A stretch of DNA of 64,000 nt from M3007 sp041741155 (GTDB lineage: Bacteria > Bacteroidota > Bacteroidia > Chitinophagales > Saprospiraceae). Within the stretch, counting starts at the first letter, position 1. Each line of letters begins with the position of its first letter. Positions 52,780-60,912 of this stretch are shown here, in pieces. The translations under genes and the position numbers were made by a program. The stretch lies in assembly GCA_041741155.1 (NCBI GenBank), contig JBGSKO010000188.1, positions 62,001 through 126,000 on the forward strand, given 5' to 3'. The notes under the pieces were generated by a model. That model was not told the DNA's origin. It searched no databases and was given only the letters and a program-made list of their open reading frames with translations.

Positions 52780-54120
52780 ATGTCCAGAAAATTACTACTC
52801 GAACACGCCCACATCCCGGGCATTCATACCTACGAGGTCTATCGCCAACAAGGGGGCTATCGCTCTGTAGAAAAAGCGCTCAAGACTATGTCGCCCGAGG
52901 CGGTGCTGGAAGAAGTGAAAAAATCCGGCCTGCGCGGACGCGGCGGTGCGGGCTTCCCCACCGGCATGAAATGGTCGTTTCTGGCCAAGCCGGAGGGTGT
53001 GCCGCGTTACCTCCTTTGCAACGCCGATGAGTCGGAACCCGGCACATTCAAGGACCGCTTCCTGATGGAGAAAATCCCCCACTTGCTTATCGAGGGCATG
53101 ATTTCGTCGTCGTTTGCGCTGGGCGCCAACACCGCGTACATCTATATCCGCGGTGAATACTCCTGGATTGTGTTTATCCTGGAAAAAGCCATCGCCGAGG
53201 CGTATGCTGCGGGTTGGCTGGGCAAAAACATTCTCGGCTCGGGCTTCGATCTGGATTTGTACGTCAACCCCGGCGCGGGCGCGTACATCTGCGGCGAAGA
53301 GACTGCGCTGATCGAAAGCCTGGAGGGCAAACGCGGCAACCCGCGCATCAAGCCGCCCTTCCCTGCAGTGAAGGGTCTGTGGCAATGCCCGACGGTGGTA
53401 AATAACGTGGAAACCCTCGCCGCCGTAGTGCCGATCCTGAACGACGGCGGCGACGAGTACGCCAAAATCGGTATCGGGAAAAGTACCGGCACCAAACTCA
53501 TGTCGGCCGGCGGCAACATCAACAAACCCGGCGTGTACGAAATAGAAATGGGTCTCCCGATGGAGGAATTCATCTACTCCGATGCGTGGTGCGGCGGCAT
53601 CAAACGCGGCAAACGCCTCAAGGCCTGCGTGCCCGGCGGCTCGTCGGTGCCCATCCTGCCGCATTTTTTGGTCACCAAAACAGCAGCGGGTAACGACCGC
53701 TTGCTGACCTACGAAAGCTTAGCCGACGGCGGTTTCGAAACCGGCTCCATGCTCGGCTCCGGCGGTTTTATCGTGTACGACGAAGACCAGTGCATCGTGC
53801 GCAACACCTGGAATTTCACCCGTTTTTACCACCACGAGTCCTGTGGCCAGTGTTCGCCCTGCCGCGAGGGCACCGGCTGGATGGAAAAAGTGCTCTGGCG
53901 TCTCGAAAACGGCCAGGGCAAAATGAGCGACATGGACCTGCTGGTGGACGTGGCCAAAAAGATCGAAGGCAACACCATTTGTCCGCTCGGCGATGCGGCG
54001 GCCTGGCCCGTGGCCTCGGCTATCCGGCATTTCCGGGAGGAGTTTGAGTGGCATGTGACGGAGCGGGAGGCGTGTATGCAGGGGAATTATGGGCTGGTAA
54101 GAGAGAAGATGGCGGTGTGA
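52780..54120 (+). CDS. nuoF: NADH-quinone oxidoreductase subunit F
   Basis: 446 residues from MSRKLLLEHA. The NADH- and FMN-binding subunit. Seen: GLRGRGGAGFPTGMKW and ADESEPGTFKDR (NADH/FMN), GAGAYICGEETALIESLEG, and ESCGQCSPCREG with the 4Fe-4S cluster N3 ligands, the fourth Cys being in NTICPLGD. A frame upstream of 52780 crosses the palindrome and is not accepted as coding. Confidence 0.97.
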   Translation: MSRKLLLEHAHIPGIHTYEVYRQQGGYRSVEKALKTMSPEAVLEEVKKSGLRGRGGAGFPTGMKWSFLAKPEGVPRYLLCNADESEPGTFKDRFLMEKIPHLLIEGMISSSFALGANTAYIYIRGEYSWIVFILEKAIAEAYAAGWLGKNILGSGFDLDLYVNPGAGAYICGEETALIESLEGKRGNPRIKPPFPAVKGLWQCPTVVNNVETLAAVVPILNDGGDEYAKIGIGKSTGTKLMSAGGNINKPGVYEIEMGLPMEEFIYSDAWCGGIKRGKRLKACVPGGSSVPILPHFLVTKTAAGNDRLLTYESLADGGFETGSMLGSGGFIVYDEDQCIVRNTWNFTRFYHHESCGQCSPCREGTGWMEKVLWRLENGQGKMSDMDLLVDVAKKIEGNTICPLGDAAAWPVASAIRHFREEFEWHVTEREACMQGNYGLVREKMAV

Positions 54121-54155
54121 ACAAATCTCTATTCTTCAATCAAATTAGGTTAAGC

Positions 54156-54572
54156 ATGGCAAAATGGATATTTCTGGCCCTAATTTGTTTGGCATCTTGC
54201 AAAACGCTTGATCCGCATAACAGTATGGTACAAAAACACACGGAAAAAGCCACTGTTTTTTTAATAAAACTACCTCCGTCATATCAAAATGACGCGTGGT
54301 TCGACGGAGGGAATATTGAGATAAGCAAACCCAAAAGAGGGAGGGTTGTTTTGCAGTTTGAAGCATCTGGAACTGTAAATCAAGCATCAGTTTTGTCGCC
54401 CAACTGGGAAGTAGAAAACCCATCTAAAATTGAAGATTATTCTGAAGTCAAGGAAGTATTTTTTAATACTCAATATGCAAGTTCAATTGATGTGACGGAG
54501 TTAAGGGGAACTTATTTGATCCTCTATGGTTCCTGCAATATCGCAGGGTCTTACAAACTAATACTAAAATGA
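54156..54572 (+). CDS. Small lipoprotein of unknown function (insert between nuoF and nuoG)
   Basis: 138 residues from the ATG at 54156. MAKWIFLALICLASC is a lipoprotein signal with the Cys at residue 15. The rest, with LPPSYQNDAWFDGG and GTYLILYGSC, suggests a small beta domain. I do not recognise the family. The gene is AT-rich compared with nuoF, pointing to a separate origin. Confidence 0.65.
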   Translation: MAKWIFLALICLASCKTLDPHNSMVQKHTEKATVFLIKLPPSYQNDAWFDGGNIEISKPKRGRVVLQFEASGTVNQASVLSPNWEVENPSKIEDYSEVKEVFFNTQYASSIDVTELRGTYLILYGSCNIAGSYKLILK

Positions 54573-54619
54573 CCATCAAGACCTCGGTCTGTGTTGTTGG
54601 TTAAAATAAAACGTACGCT

Positions 54620-54832
54620 ATGACAGAACAACTCATTCTCCGTGAACTGCACAGCCTGCCTGAGTCGCTCAAGTTGGAAGTACTCCACTTTGTGCAATTT
54701 CTGAAACAAGAAAAAACCAAAGAGGTGAAACCTACGCGTCCGAAACGTAAAGCCGGCAGCGCAGAAGGCAAATATGTCCTTGCGCCCGATTTCGACGCAC
54801 CGCTGGAAGATTTTAAAGAATACATGCAATGA
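54620..54832 (+). CDS. DUF2281-type antitoxin
   Basis: 70 residues. LHSLPESLKLEVLHFVQFLK is the typical DUF2281 helical N-terminus, followed by a basic linker and a C-terminal tail with APDFDAPLEDFKEYM that would wrap the toxin. The pair with the downstream PIN gene is of VapBC type: the stop overlaps the toxin ATG by four bases. Confidence 0.85.
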   Translation: MTEQLILRELHSLPESLKLEVLHFVQFLKQEKTKEVKPTRPKRKAGSAEGKYVLAPDFDAPLEDFKEYMQ

Positions 54833-55224
54833 ACTACCTGCTGGATACGCACACATTCTTGTGGTTTGTCTCCAATTCACCCATTTTGAGCCAATCAGCA
54901 CGGCAATTGATGGAGGACGGAGCCTCCAATCTTTTTTTGAGCATTGCCAGTATTTGGGAAATCGGAATCAAAAACTCCTTGGGCAAATTAGAAGTGAGAG
55001 GTGGCTTCGATACGATACCGAACGACTTGAAAGCAAACGACATTGAGATAATGTTCATCGAATTTAACCACGCCTCGATTATCAACAAACTCCCATTTCA
55101 TCACCGCGATCCTTTCGACCGCATGATAATCGCTCAAGCCATTGCTGAAAACATGGACATAATCGGTGTGGACAAAAATTTTGACGACTACCTGATTGAC
55201 AAACCGATCAAACGAATTTGGTAA
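54829..55224 (+). CDS. PIN-domain toxin, VapC-like
   Basis: 131 residues. A complete PIN domain: LLDTHTFLWF (Asp6), SIASIWEIGIKNSLGK (Glu44), HHRDPFDRMIIAQA (Asp94, Asp97) and IIGVDKNFDDY (Asp115). It should be an Mg-dependent ribonuclease, probably cutting tRNA or rRNA, held in check by the DUF2281 protein upstream. All catalytic acids are intact, in contrast to the remnant at 49558. Confidence 0.9.
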   Translation: MNYLLDTHTFLWFVSNSPILSQSARQLMEDGASNLFLSIASIWEIGIKNSLGKLEVRGGFDTIPNDLKANDIEIMFIEFNHASIINKLPFHHRDPFDRMIIAQAIAENMDIIGVDKNFDDYLIDKPIKRIW

Positions 55225-55365
55225 ATGACCACCCACATCCAAACCCAACTCACCCAACTTGCCCGCGCACACGACATCAAAATCCTGTACGCGGTGGAGA
55301 GCGGCAGCCGGGCGTGGGGCTTTGCCTCCGCGAACAGCGGGACAATCATAAAATTTAAACCATGA
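55225..55365 (+). pseudogene. Truncated RlaP/YcgL-type nucleotidyltransferase
   Basis: 46 residues, starting one base after the PIN stop. ILYAVESGSRAWGFAS is the signature of the RlaP (DNA polymerase beta-like) nucleotidyltransferases, which are normally about 250 residues. After SANSG the similarity stops where DxD catalytic residues are expected, and six unrelated residues follow. A 3' deletion is inferred. Its stop overlaps the MntA ATG by four bases. Confidence 0.75.
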
Positions 55366-55652
55366 CCCTCACCGACATCAAAAACACCCTCACCACCCTC
55401 AAACCCGAACTGCACGAGCGCTTCGGCGTCTCGGAAATCGGCGTGTTCGGCTCCTGGGTGCGGGGCGAGCAGAAGGAAACGAGCGACATTGACGTACTGG
55501 TGGATTTTGACCGGGCGGTTGGGCTATTTGAAATCATGGAATTGCAAGATTATCTGGAGGAAATGTTCAAATGCAAAGTTGACATCGCTCCACGGGACAG
55601 CCTTCGCAAATACATCGGTCGTCAAATTTTATCCGAAGTTCAATACCTATGA
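55362..55652 (+). CDS. mntA: MntA-type nucleotidyltransferase antitoxin
   Basis: 96 residues. VFGSWVRGEQKETSDIDVLV holds the exact GSX10DXD motif of minimal nucleotidyltransferases (Gly30-Ser31, Asp42, Asp44). In type VII systems MntA adds AMP to HepT on its Tyr and neutralises it. The stop overlaps the HepT start by four bases. Confidence 0.9.
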   Translation: MTLTDIKNTLTTLKPELHERFGVSEIGVFGSWVRGEQKETSDIDVLVDFDRAVGLFEIMELQDYLEEMFKCKVDIAPRDSLRKYIGRQILSEVQYL

Positions 55653-56002
55653 AAAACGATTTCAGGGACTTTTTGACCGATATTCTTGGCTATTCCGAAA
55701 ACGCCAGAAACCTGGTCATTACGCACAAAATGAGCGAATTGGCAGAAAAGTATTCGCCAAGCGGTATGGCTTTGGAGCGCAGTCTTGAAATCATTGGAGA
55801 AGCCGTAAAGCAGATACCGCAAAAAATTCGCGATCAATACCCGGAAATTCCCTGGAAACAAGTAGCCGGCCTCCGTGATGTGCTCATACACCGATACTGG
55901 AGCGCACAAATGGCTCGCTTGGTTGATATTGCCGAAAACTACTTACCCGATTTGGAGCGAGTTGTCAAACAAATTTTAGAAGACCACAATCTGGAAGAAT
56001 AA
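55649..56002 (+). CDS. hepT: HepT-type toxin (DUF86)
   Basis: 117 residues, all helical. The toxin motif RX4HXY is RDVLIHRY, with Arg76, His81 and Tyr83; IIGEAVKQIP is the conserved mid helix. HepT cuts RNA, and is silenced when MntA AMPylates its Tyr. Its TAA is one base before the nuoG ATG at 56004. Confidence 0.92.
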   Translation: MKNDFRDFLTDILGYSENARNLVITHKMSELAEKYSPSGMALERSLEIIGEAVKQIPQKIRDQYPEIPWKQVAGLRDVLIHRYWSAQMARLVDIAENYLPDLERVVKQILEDHNLEE

Positions 56003-56003
56003 T

Positions 56004-56936
56004 ATGCCCAAAGTAAAAATAGACGGTTTCGAAATCGAAGTGCCCGAGGGCACCACCATCCTGAACGCGGCGCGCCAGATCGGCGGCGATATCGTGCCGC
56101 CGGCCATGTGCTACTACTCTACCCTGAAAGGCTCCGGCGGCAAGTGCCGCACCTGCCTCGTGAAGGTCGTCAAAGGCTCGGAAAAGGATCCGCGACCCAT
56201 GCCCAAACTCGTGGCCTCCTGCCAGCAAACCATCATGGACGGTATGGAAGTGGCCAATATCAGCAGCGACGAGGTGCTCAACGCCCGCCGGGGTGTGGTC
56301 GAACTCCTGCTCATCAACCACCCGCTCGACTGCCCCATTTGCGACCAGGCCGGCGAATGTCACCTCCAGGACCTGTCCTACGAGCACGGCCTGGCTGATA
56401 CCCGCTACGAATTCGAGCGCCGCACGTTCGAGAAAATTGATATCGGCCCCTACATCAAACTTCACATGACCCGCTGCATCCTGTGCTACCGATGTGTACA
56501 CGTTGCCAACCAGCTGACCGAAAACCGCGTGCACGGCGTCGTTTATCGCGGCGACCACGCCGAGATCAGCACGTACATCGAAAAAGCAATAGACAATGAC
56601 TTCTCGGGCAACGTCATTGACGTGTGCCCTGTGGGCGCCCTCACCGACCGCACCTTCCGATTCAAAAGCCGCGTGTGGTTCCTCAACCCGATGGATGCCC
56701 ACCGCGACTGCGACAAATGCTCCGGCAAAGCCGTGGCCTGGATGTATGGCGGCGAAATTTACCGCGTCACTGCCCGCAAAGACCGATACGGCGAGGTACA
56801 GGATTTCATCTGCAACACCTGCCGTTTTGAAAAAAAGAACACTGCCGACTGGAACATCGAAGGCCCACGGGAAATTGACCGCCATTCCGTTATTTCCCAA
56901 AACCACTACGACAACCAAGCCGCAACGGTGCTGTAA
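56004..56936 (+). CDS. nuoG: NADH-quinone oxidoreductase subunit G, short form
   Basis: 310 residues. The N-terminal iron-sulfur part is complete: MCYYS, GKCRTCLVKV and the fourth Cys of VASCQQT for a 2Fe-2S cluster, DCPICDQAGECHLQD with its His/Cys ligands, and TRCILCYRCV plus NVIDVCPVGAL for the 4Fe-4S cluster, then HRDCDKCSG near the end. The large molybdopterin-like domain of E. coli NuoG (908 residues) is missing, as is usual for Bacteroidota. It relays electrons in the peripheral arm. Confidence 0.93.
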   Translation: MPKVKIDGFEIEVPEGTTILNAARQIGGDIVPPAMCYYSTLKGSGGKCRTCLVKVVKGSEKDPRPMPKLVASCQQTIMDGMEVANISSDEVLNARRGVVELLLINHPLDCPICDQAGECHLQDLSYEHGLADTRYEFERRTFEKIDIGPYIKLHMTRCILCYRCVHVANQLTENRVHGVVYRGDHAEISTYIEKAIDNDFSGNVIDVCPVGALTDRTFRFKSRVWFLNPMDAHRDCDKCSGKAVAWMYGGEIYRVTARKDRYGEVQDFICNTCRFEKKNTADWNIEGPREIDRHSVISQNHYDNQAATVL

Positions 56937-56957
56937 AACGGCTTGCATCGAAACCCG

Positions 56958-56965
56958 TACTTTTG
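56958..56965 (+). promoter_or_regulatory. -7 promoter element inside the nuo operon, before the second Uma2 gene
   Basis: TACTTTTG, exact TAnnTTTG match, 16 bases before the Uma2 ATG at 56981. It would start a transcript covering this insert and nuoH onward. Confidence 0.6.
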
Positions 56966-56980
56966 CACAAAAAAACAACC

Positions 56981-57607
56981 ATGACCGCACTACAAGCAGC
57001 CGAGAAAGCCCGCCCTACCCGCAAGCGCAAGGTGCCGGAGTACCTCGTCAAAGAAGAGATTGACGGAAAAAAATTCTATTACCCGGGCTACAAACACGTC
57101 GTGAGCGGTAAAAAAAACCTGGAAGATATTATGGGATCAAGTGGACTCCAATCATTCCTCATTGAGTACTTTACTTATCATGTGCTCAGCAAACTCAACC
57201 TGAAAAAATACCGTGTGTTCCTGGGCGAAACCGGTAACCACCTCGGCTACCGAAACAACCTCTCGCTCGATATCGCCATTTTTGACCGCAAGGTGCTCAC
57301 CCCCGAAAAGGTGACCGATAAATATGTGGATGTGCCCGCCTATTGCGTCATCGAGATTGACGTACAAGCTGAATGGGAAGCAGGTGACATGAGCGACGTG
57401 GAGTTTATTGGACTGAAAACCAACAAGCTGTTCGAGTTCGGCACCCAAAAACTAATCTGGGTACTCTCTAAAAGCAAAAAAATAATCGTTGCCGAACCCA
57501 ACAAACACTGGTCTATTATTGACTGGAACGAAGATATCGAACTCATCGAAAACATCACTTTCAACGTCGGCAAACACTTAGCCGAGGAAGGAATCACACT
57601 GGATTAG
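56981..57607 (+). CDS. Uma2-like protein, insert between nuoG and nuoH
   Basis: 208 residues from MTALQAAEKARPTRK. The basic N-terminus is followed by a Uma2-type core: YRNNLSLDIAIFDRK, DVPAYCVIEIDVQAEW and TQKLIWVLSKSKKIIVAEP, with Asp, Glu and Lys/Gln at the expected nuclease-fold places, though more diverged than the copy at 50918. Its promoter box is 16 bases upstream, so the ATG at 56981 is preferred to one 18 bases earlier. Role unknown. Confidence 0.78.
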   Translation: MTALQAAEKARPTRKRKVPEYLVKEEIDGKKFYYPGYKHVVSGKKNLEDIMGSSGLQSFLIEYFTYHVLSKLNLKKYRVFLGETGNHLGYRNNLSLDIAIFDRKVLTPEKVTDKYVDVPAYCVIEIDVQAEWEAGDMSDVEFIGLKTNKLFEFGTQKLIWVLSKSKKIIVAEPNKHWSIIDWNEDIELIENITFNVGKHLAEEGITLD

Positions 57608-57608
57608 C

Positions 57609-57750
57609 TTGATTGATTCGATTATTTCAATTGATTCGATTATTTCGATTGCTGTACGTGATGTCTTCCGTTACCTAATCGAATCAATCAAAATAATCTA
57701 AACAATTGAAATAATCGAATCAATCGAAATAATCGAATCAATCGAAATAA
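57609..57750. repeat. Inverted repeat block of GATTGATTCGATTATTTC units before nuoH
   Basis: Left arm 57611-57651 carries tandem GATTGATTCGATTATTTC-type units; right arm 57702-57750 carries the reverse complement, GAAATAATCGAATCAATC. The right arm runs up to, and provides the first base of, the nuoH ATG at 57750. A shorter copy lies after nuoA at 47488. Confidence 0.85.
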
Positions 57751-58778
57751 TGCTTATACTTTTTACCCTTTCCCTGCTACTCGAAAAAATGCTGCTGGTG
57801 CTCGTGCTGTTCGTCATCACGCTGACGGTAGCGGCATACGCCACCTTTGGCGAGCGTAAAGTGGCTGCCGCCATGCAGGACCGCGTCGGGCCGGACCGCG
57901 CCGGGCCATTCGGCCTGCTACAACCCGTAGCCGACGGCATCAAGTTTTTTACCAAGGAAGACTTTATGCCCAATTCCGCCGAGCGCTGGCTATACATTCT
58001 GGCGCCGGGTGCCTTCATGTTTGTGGCCTGTATGACCAGCGCAGTCATTCCCTGGGGTACCGAACTGACCTTGTTTGGCCGGCCCATCGCCCTGCAAGTG
58101 ACCGACCTGAATATCGGAATCCTCTACATCATGGGTTTCACCTCCCTCGGGGTGTACGGTATCATGATCGGCGGTTGGGCATCCAACAACAAATACGCTC
58201 TGTACGGCGCCATCCGGGCATCCGCGCAAATGATTTCGTACGAACTGGCTATGGGCCTGGCCCTTATCGCTGTGGTGATGCTGACCGGTACGCTCAGCCT
58301 CAAGGAAATGGCCGAGCAACAGGCCGGCCTGAACTGGAATGTGTGGTACCAACCCCTCGGCTTTCTGATCTTTTTTATCTGCGCACTGGCGGAGTGCAAC
58401 CGAGCCCCGTTTGACATGGCCGAGTGCGAGACCGAATTGATCGGCGGTTACCACACCGAGTACAGTTCCATGAAACTGGGGCTTTTCCTGTTTGCGGAGT
58501 ACATCAACATGTTCGTCGCCTGTGCGGTCATTGCCACGGTCTACTTCGGTGGGTACAATTTCCCCGGTATTGACCCCGGCTGGCTTGGCGGACTCATGGG
58601 CCCCATCGTGATGTTCGCGAAGACCTTTTTCTTCATCTTTGTGTTCATGTGGATTCGCTGGACGCTCCCTCGTTTTCGTTACGACCAGCTCATGCGCCTC
58701 GGCTGGAAAACCCTCGTGCCGCTGGCTATTGTGAATATGCTGCTGACCGGGGGCGGAGTGCTGTGGCTGGGGAAGTAG
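57750..58778 (+). CDS. nuoH: NADH-quinone oxidoreductase subunit H
   Basis: 342 residues, eight membrane helices. Seen: ERKVAAAMQDRVGPDRAG, PFGLLQPVADGIKFFTKED, MPNSAERWLY, SAQMISYELAMGLALIAV and the quinone-site loop LAECNRAPFDMAECE-T. It joins the peripheral arm to the proton-pumping arm. The ATG grows directly out of the inverted repeat block. Confidence 0.96.
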   Translation: MLILFTLSLLLEKMLLVLVLFVITLTVAAYATFGERKVAAAMQDRVGPDRAGPFGLLQPVADGIKFFTKEDFMPNSAERWLYILAPGAFMFVACMTSAVIPWGTELTLFGRPIALQVTDLNIGILYIMGFTSLGVYGIMIGGWASNNKYALYGAIRASAQMISYELAMGLALIAVVMLTGTLSLKEMAEQQAGLNWNVWYQPLGFLIFFICALAECNRAPFDMAECETELIGGYHTEYSSMKLGLFLFAEYINMFVACAVIATVYFGGYNFPGIDPGWLGGLMGPIVMFAKTFFFIFVFMWIRWTLPRFRYDQLMRLGWKTLVPLAIVNMLLTGGGVLWLGK

Positions 58779-58787
58779 CCCTCATCG

Positions 58788-58795
58788 TATTTTTG
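58788..58795 (+). promoter_or_regulatory. -7 promoter element for the antitoxin-Doc pair
   Basis: TATTTTTG, exact TAnnTTTG match, 10 bases past the nuoH stop and 30 bases before the antitoxin ATG at 58818. The module therefore seems to carry its own promoter, as toxin-antitoxin operons usually do. Confidence 0.55.
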
Positions 58796-58817
58796 CGCAC
58801 TTTTAAATTGAAAAAAA

Positions 58818-59015
58818 ATGAGTTCGATAACATTTGAAATTGATGACAAGAAAAAAATGCTTTTGGAAGACACTGCCAAAAGCCTTAATATCTCGGTGGA
58901 CGAACTGATGAACGAGGCGCTTGATAACTACATTAAGGAAAAAGAAGAGCGGTTTCAAGCCGCACGTACTTATGTGAGAAAACGTTACCGCGAACTCTAC
59001 AAGCGCCTGGCATGA
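58818..59015 (+). CDS. Antitoxin of a Doc-type module, ribbon-helix-helix-like
   Basis: 65 residues. A short N-terminal strand (SSITFEID) and two helices (LLEDTAKSLNISVDELMNEA) look like a ribbon-helix-helix DNA-binding domain, followed by a basic helical tail (RKRYRELYKRLA). It would repress its own operon and cover the Doc toxin. Its stop overlaps the toxin ATG by four bases. Confidence 0.75.
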   Translation: MSSITFEIDDKKKMLLEDTAKSLNISVDELMNEALDNYIKEKEERFQAARTYVRKRYRELYKRLA

Positions 59016-59410
59016 GAATTTTTTATCTGACTCGCAAGGACATCATCCAAATCCACGAGGATGCTATCCTTGATTCGGGAGGTGGAAATGGAATGCGAGA
59101 TGGAGCAGGTATCGAATCCGCCATTGCTGCTCCACAAACTGTTTATTTTGGGCAAGAACAGTACCCTTCAATTGCAGCGAAGGCTGCCATTTTATGTTTT
59201 GAACTCGTAACACAGCACCCCTTCATTGATGGGAACAAACGAGTAGGGCACAGCGCGATGGCCAACTTTCTATATATGAATGGCCACATAATTGATGCTA
59301 ATGACGACGAGCAGGAAACCATCATCCTCCGCGTCGCCGCCGGCGAAATGACCAAAGAATCCTTTACCGAATGGGTACAATCAAAAATTAAACCCGTCGA
59401 ACCAGCATAA
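59012..59410 (+). CDS. Doc-type Fic-fold toxin
   Basis: 132 residues. TQHPFIDGNKRVGH at 67-80 is the Doc version of the Fic motif (HxFxDGNKR), where the final Arg of Fic is replaced. Doc toxins phosphorylate EF-Tu with ATP and stop translation. The N-terminal YLTRKDIIQIHED and AAKAAILCFEL match the family. It is followed by a 68-base spacer before nuoI. Confidence 0.9.
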   Translation: MRIFYLTRKDIIQIHEDAILDSGGGNGMRDGAGIESAIAAPQTVYFGQEQYPSIAAKAAILCFELVTQHPFIDGNKRVGHSAMANFLYMNGHIIDANDDEQETIILRVAAGEMTKESFTEWVQSKIKPVEPA

Positions 59411-59432
59411 ACTACAACTCGAACCTTGACCG

Positions 59433-59473
59433 ATGTGCGACTCATCGTTCATCACTCATCGCTCATCACTAAC
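59433..59473. repeat. Short tandem repeat before nuoI
   Basis: Degenerate units of about 7-14 bases such as GTTCATCACTCATCGCTCATC lie just before the nuoI ATG (59479). They are a third small repeat type, unlike the 15-bp family. Confidence 0.55.
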
Positions 59474-59478
59474 ATAAA

Positions 59479-60045
59479 ATGCAACCACTAACTACCCGCT
59501 CCAAACTCGTCGTCCACAAGGAGATGAATTTCTGGGAGCGTATCTATTTGCCGGCAATTTTCAAGGGAATGTGGACCACGCTGAAACACTTCCTTCGGGT
59601 CGTTTTTGGCAAGTCCAACACCGTCCGTTACCCGGAAGTGAAGCGCCCGATGGCGCCCGTATGGCGCGGCTGGCACGTGCTCAAGCGCGACGACGAAGGT
59701 CGCGAACGCTGCACCGCCTGCGGCCTGTGCGCCGTGGCTTGTCCGGCAGAAGCCATCACGATGGAAGCCGCCGAACGGGAAAAAGGCGAGGAGAAACAGT
59801 ACCGCGAAGAGAAGTACGCCGCCGTGTACGAAATCAATATGCTGCGCTGTATCTTCTGCGGCCTGTGCGAGGAAGCCTGCCCGAAAGAGGCTATTTTCCT
59901 CACCGACCGCATCGTACCGAGCGACTACGTGCGCCAAAACTTCATTTTTGGCAAAGACCTGCTCGTGGAAGGCACGGAGCCTGAAACCCGCATTGACGTG
60001 ACCAAGCGCCAGAAACACCTCACCGAGAAGCAACCAGCCGTATGA
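59479..60045 (+). CDS. nuoI: NADH-quinone oxidoreductase subunit I
   Basis: 188 residues, the 23-kDa ferredoxin-like subunit. Two 4Fe-4S motifs: CTACGLCAVACP and CIFCGLCEEACP (clusters N6a and N6b). The N-terminal amphipathic stretch (IYLPAIFKGMWTTLKHFLR) anchors it to the membrane arm. Its stop overlaps the nuoJ ATG by four bases. Confidence 0.97.
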   Translation: MQPLTTRSKLVVHKEMNFWERIYLPAIFKGMWTTLKHFLRVVFGKSNTVRYPEVKRPMAPVWRGWHVLKRDDEGRERCTACGLCAVACPAEAITMEAAEREKGEEKQYREEKYAAVYEINMLRCIFCGLCEEACPKEAIFLTDRIVPSDYVRQNFIFGKDLLVEGTEPETRIDVTKRQKHLTEKQPAV

Positions 60046-60542
60046 GCCTGACCGTATTTTCAATCCTGGGATTGGCATCCGTGATATTTGCCCTGCTCAT
60101 GGTTTTCACGAAAAACCCGGTGCGCAGCGTGATTTTCCTGATCCTGACCTTCTTTTCCATTGCCGGGCAGTACGTGCTGCTGAACGCGCAGTTTCTCGCC
60201 GTGGTGCACATCATCGTGTATGCCGGGGCTGTCATGGTGCTGTTCCTGTTCGTACTCATGCTGCTCAACCTGAATGCCGAAGCCGAACCCCGGCAAACCG
60301 ACCGCTGGAAACTCGGCGCGGCCATCGCCGCCGGTATGCTGCTGGTGACCATCGTGGGCGCCTTGCGCGGCGGCATTCAGATCACCGTGCCGGCAGAAAC
60401 AAACCCGCAGGTCGGCTTAGTGCAAAACCTCGGCAAAGTGCTGTTCACCGACTTTGTAGTACCCTTCGAAATTGCCGGCATCCTGTTTTTGGCGGCGATG
60501 GTTGGGGCGGTGCTGCTGGCGAAGAGAGACGTAAAAATTTAA
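60042..60542 (+). CDS. nuoJ: NADH-quinone oxidoreductase subunit J
   Basis: 166 residues, five membrane helices. Seen: VFTKNPVRSVIFLILTFFS and VHIIVYAGAVMVLFLFVLMLL, the pi-bulge helix of the family. It overlaps nuoI by four bases and is followed by nuoK after ten, one of the few undisturbed junctions of the operon. Confidence 0.94.
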   Translation: MSLTVFSILGLASVIFALLMVFTKNPVRSVIFLILTFFSIAGQYVLLNAQFLAVVHIIVYAGAVMVLFLFVLMLLNLNAEAEPRQTDRWKLGAAIAAGMLLVTIVGALRGGIQITVPAETNPQVGLVQNLGKVLFTDFVVPFEIAGILFLAAMVGAVLLAKRDVKI

Positions 60543-60552
60543 AATCCAAACC

Positions 60553-60873
60553 ATGCTCGACGTAATCAAAACCGTCCCCATCGAATACTATGTCTGGCTC
60601 AGTTCCGTGCTGTTTTGCATCGGCGTGTTCGGCGTACTTATCCGTCGAAACGCTATCGTGGTGCTCATGTGCGTGGAGCTTATGCTGAATGCCGTGAACC
60701 TGCTGCTGGCAGCTTTTTCTACTTATCTGTCCGACGCGCAAGGGCAAATCATGGTGTTTTTCATCATGGTCGTGGCCGCAGCGGAAGCGGCGGTTGGATT
60801 GGGAATTCTGGTGATGATTTTCCGGAACACGAAGTCCACGGATATTTATTTACTGGATAAACTCCGGAACTAG
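60553..60873 (+). CDS. nuoK: NADH-quinone oxidoreductase subunit K
   Basis: 106 residues, three membrane helices. Seen: GVLIRRNAIVVLMCVELMLN with the conserved Glu, and FFIMVVAAAEAAVGLGILV with the second Glu, both on the proton path. The usual length. The next module starts 40 bases later. Confidence 0.95.
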   Translation: MLDVIKTVPIEYYVWLSSVLFCIGVFGVLIRRNAIVVLMCVELMLNAVNLLLAAFSTYLSDAQGQIMVFFIMVVAAAEAAVGLGILVMIFRNTKSTDIYLLDKLRN

Positions 60874-60912
60874 CCCCGTGTTCCTTCGTTTGTTAACTTG
60901 AAATTTGATCTT

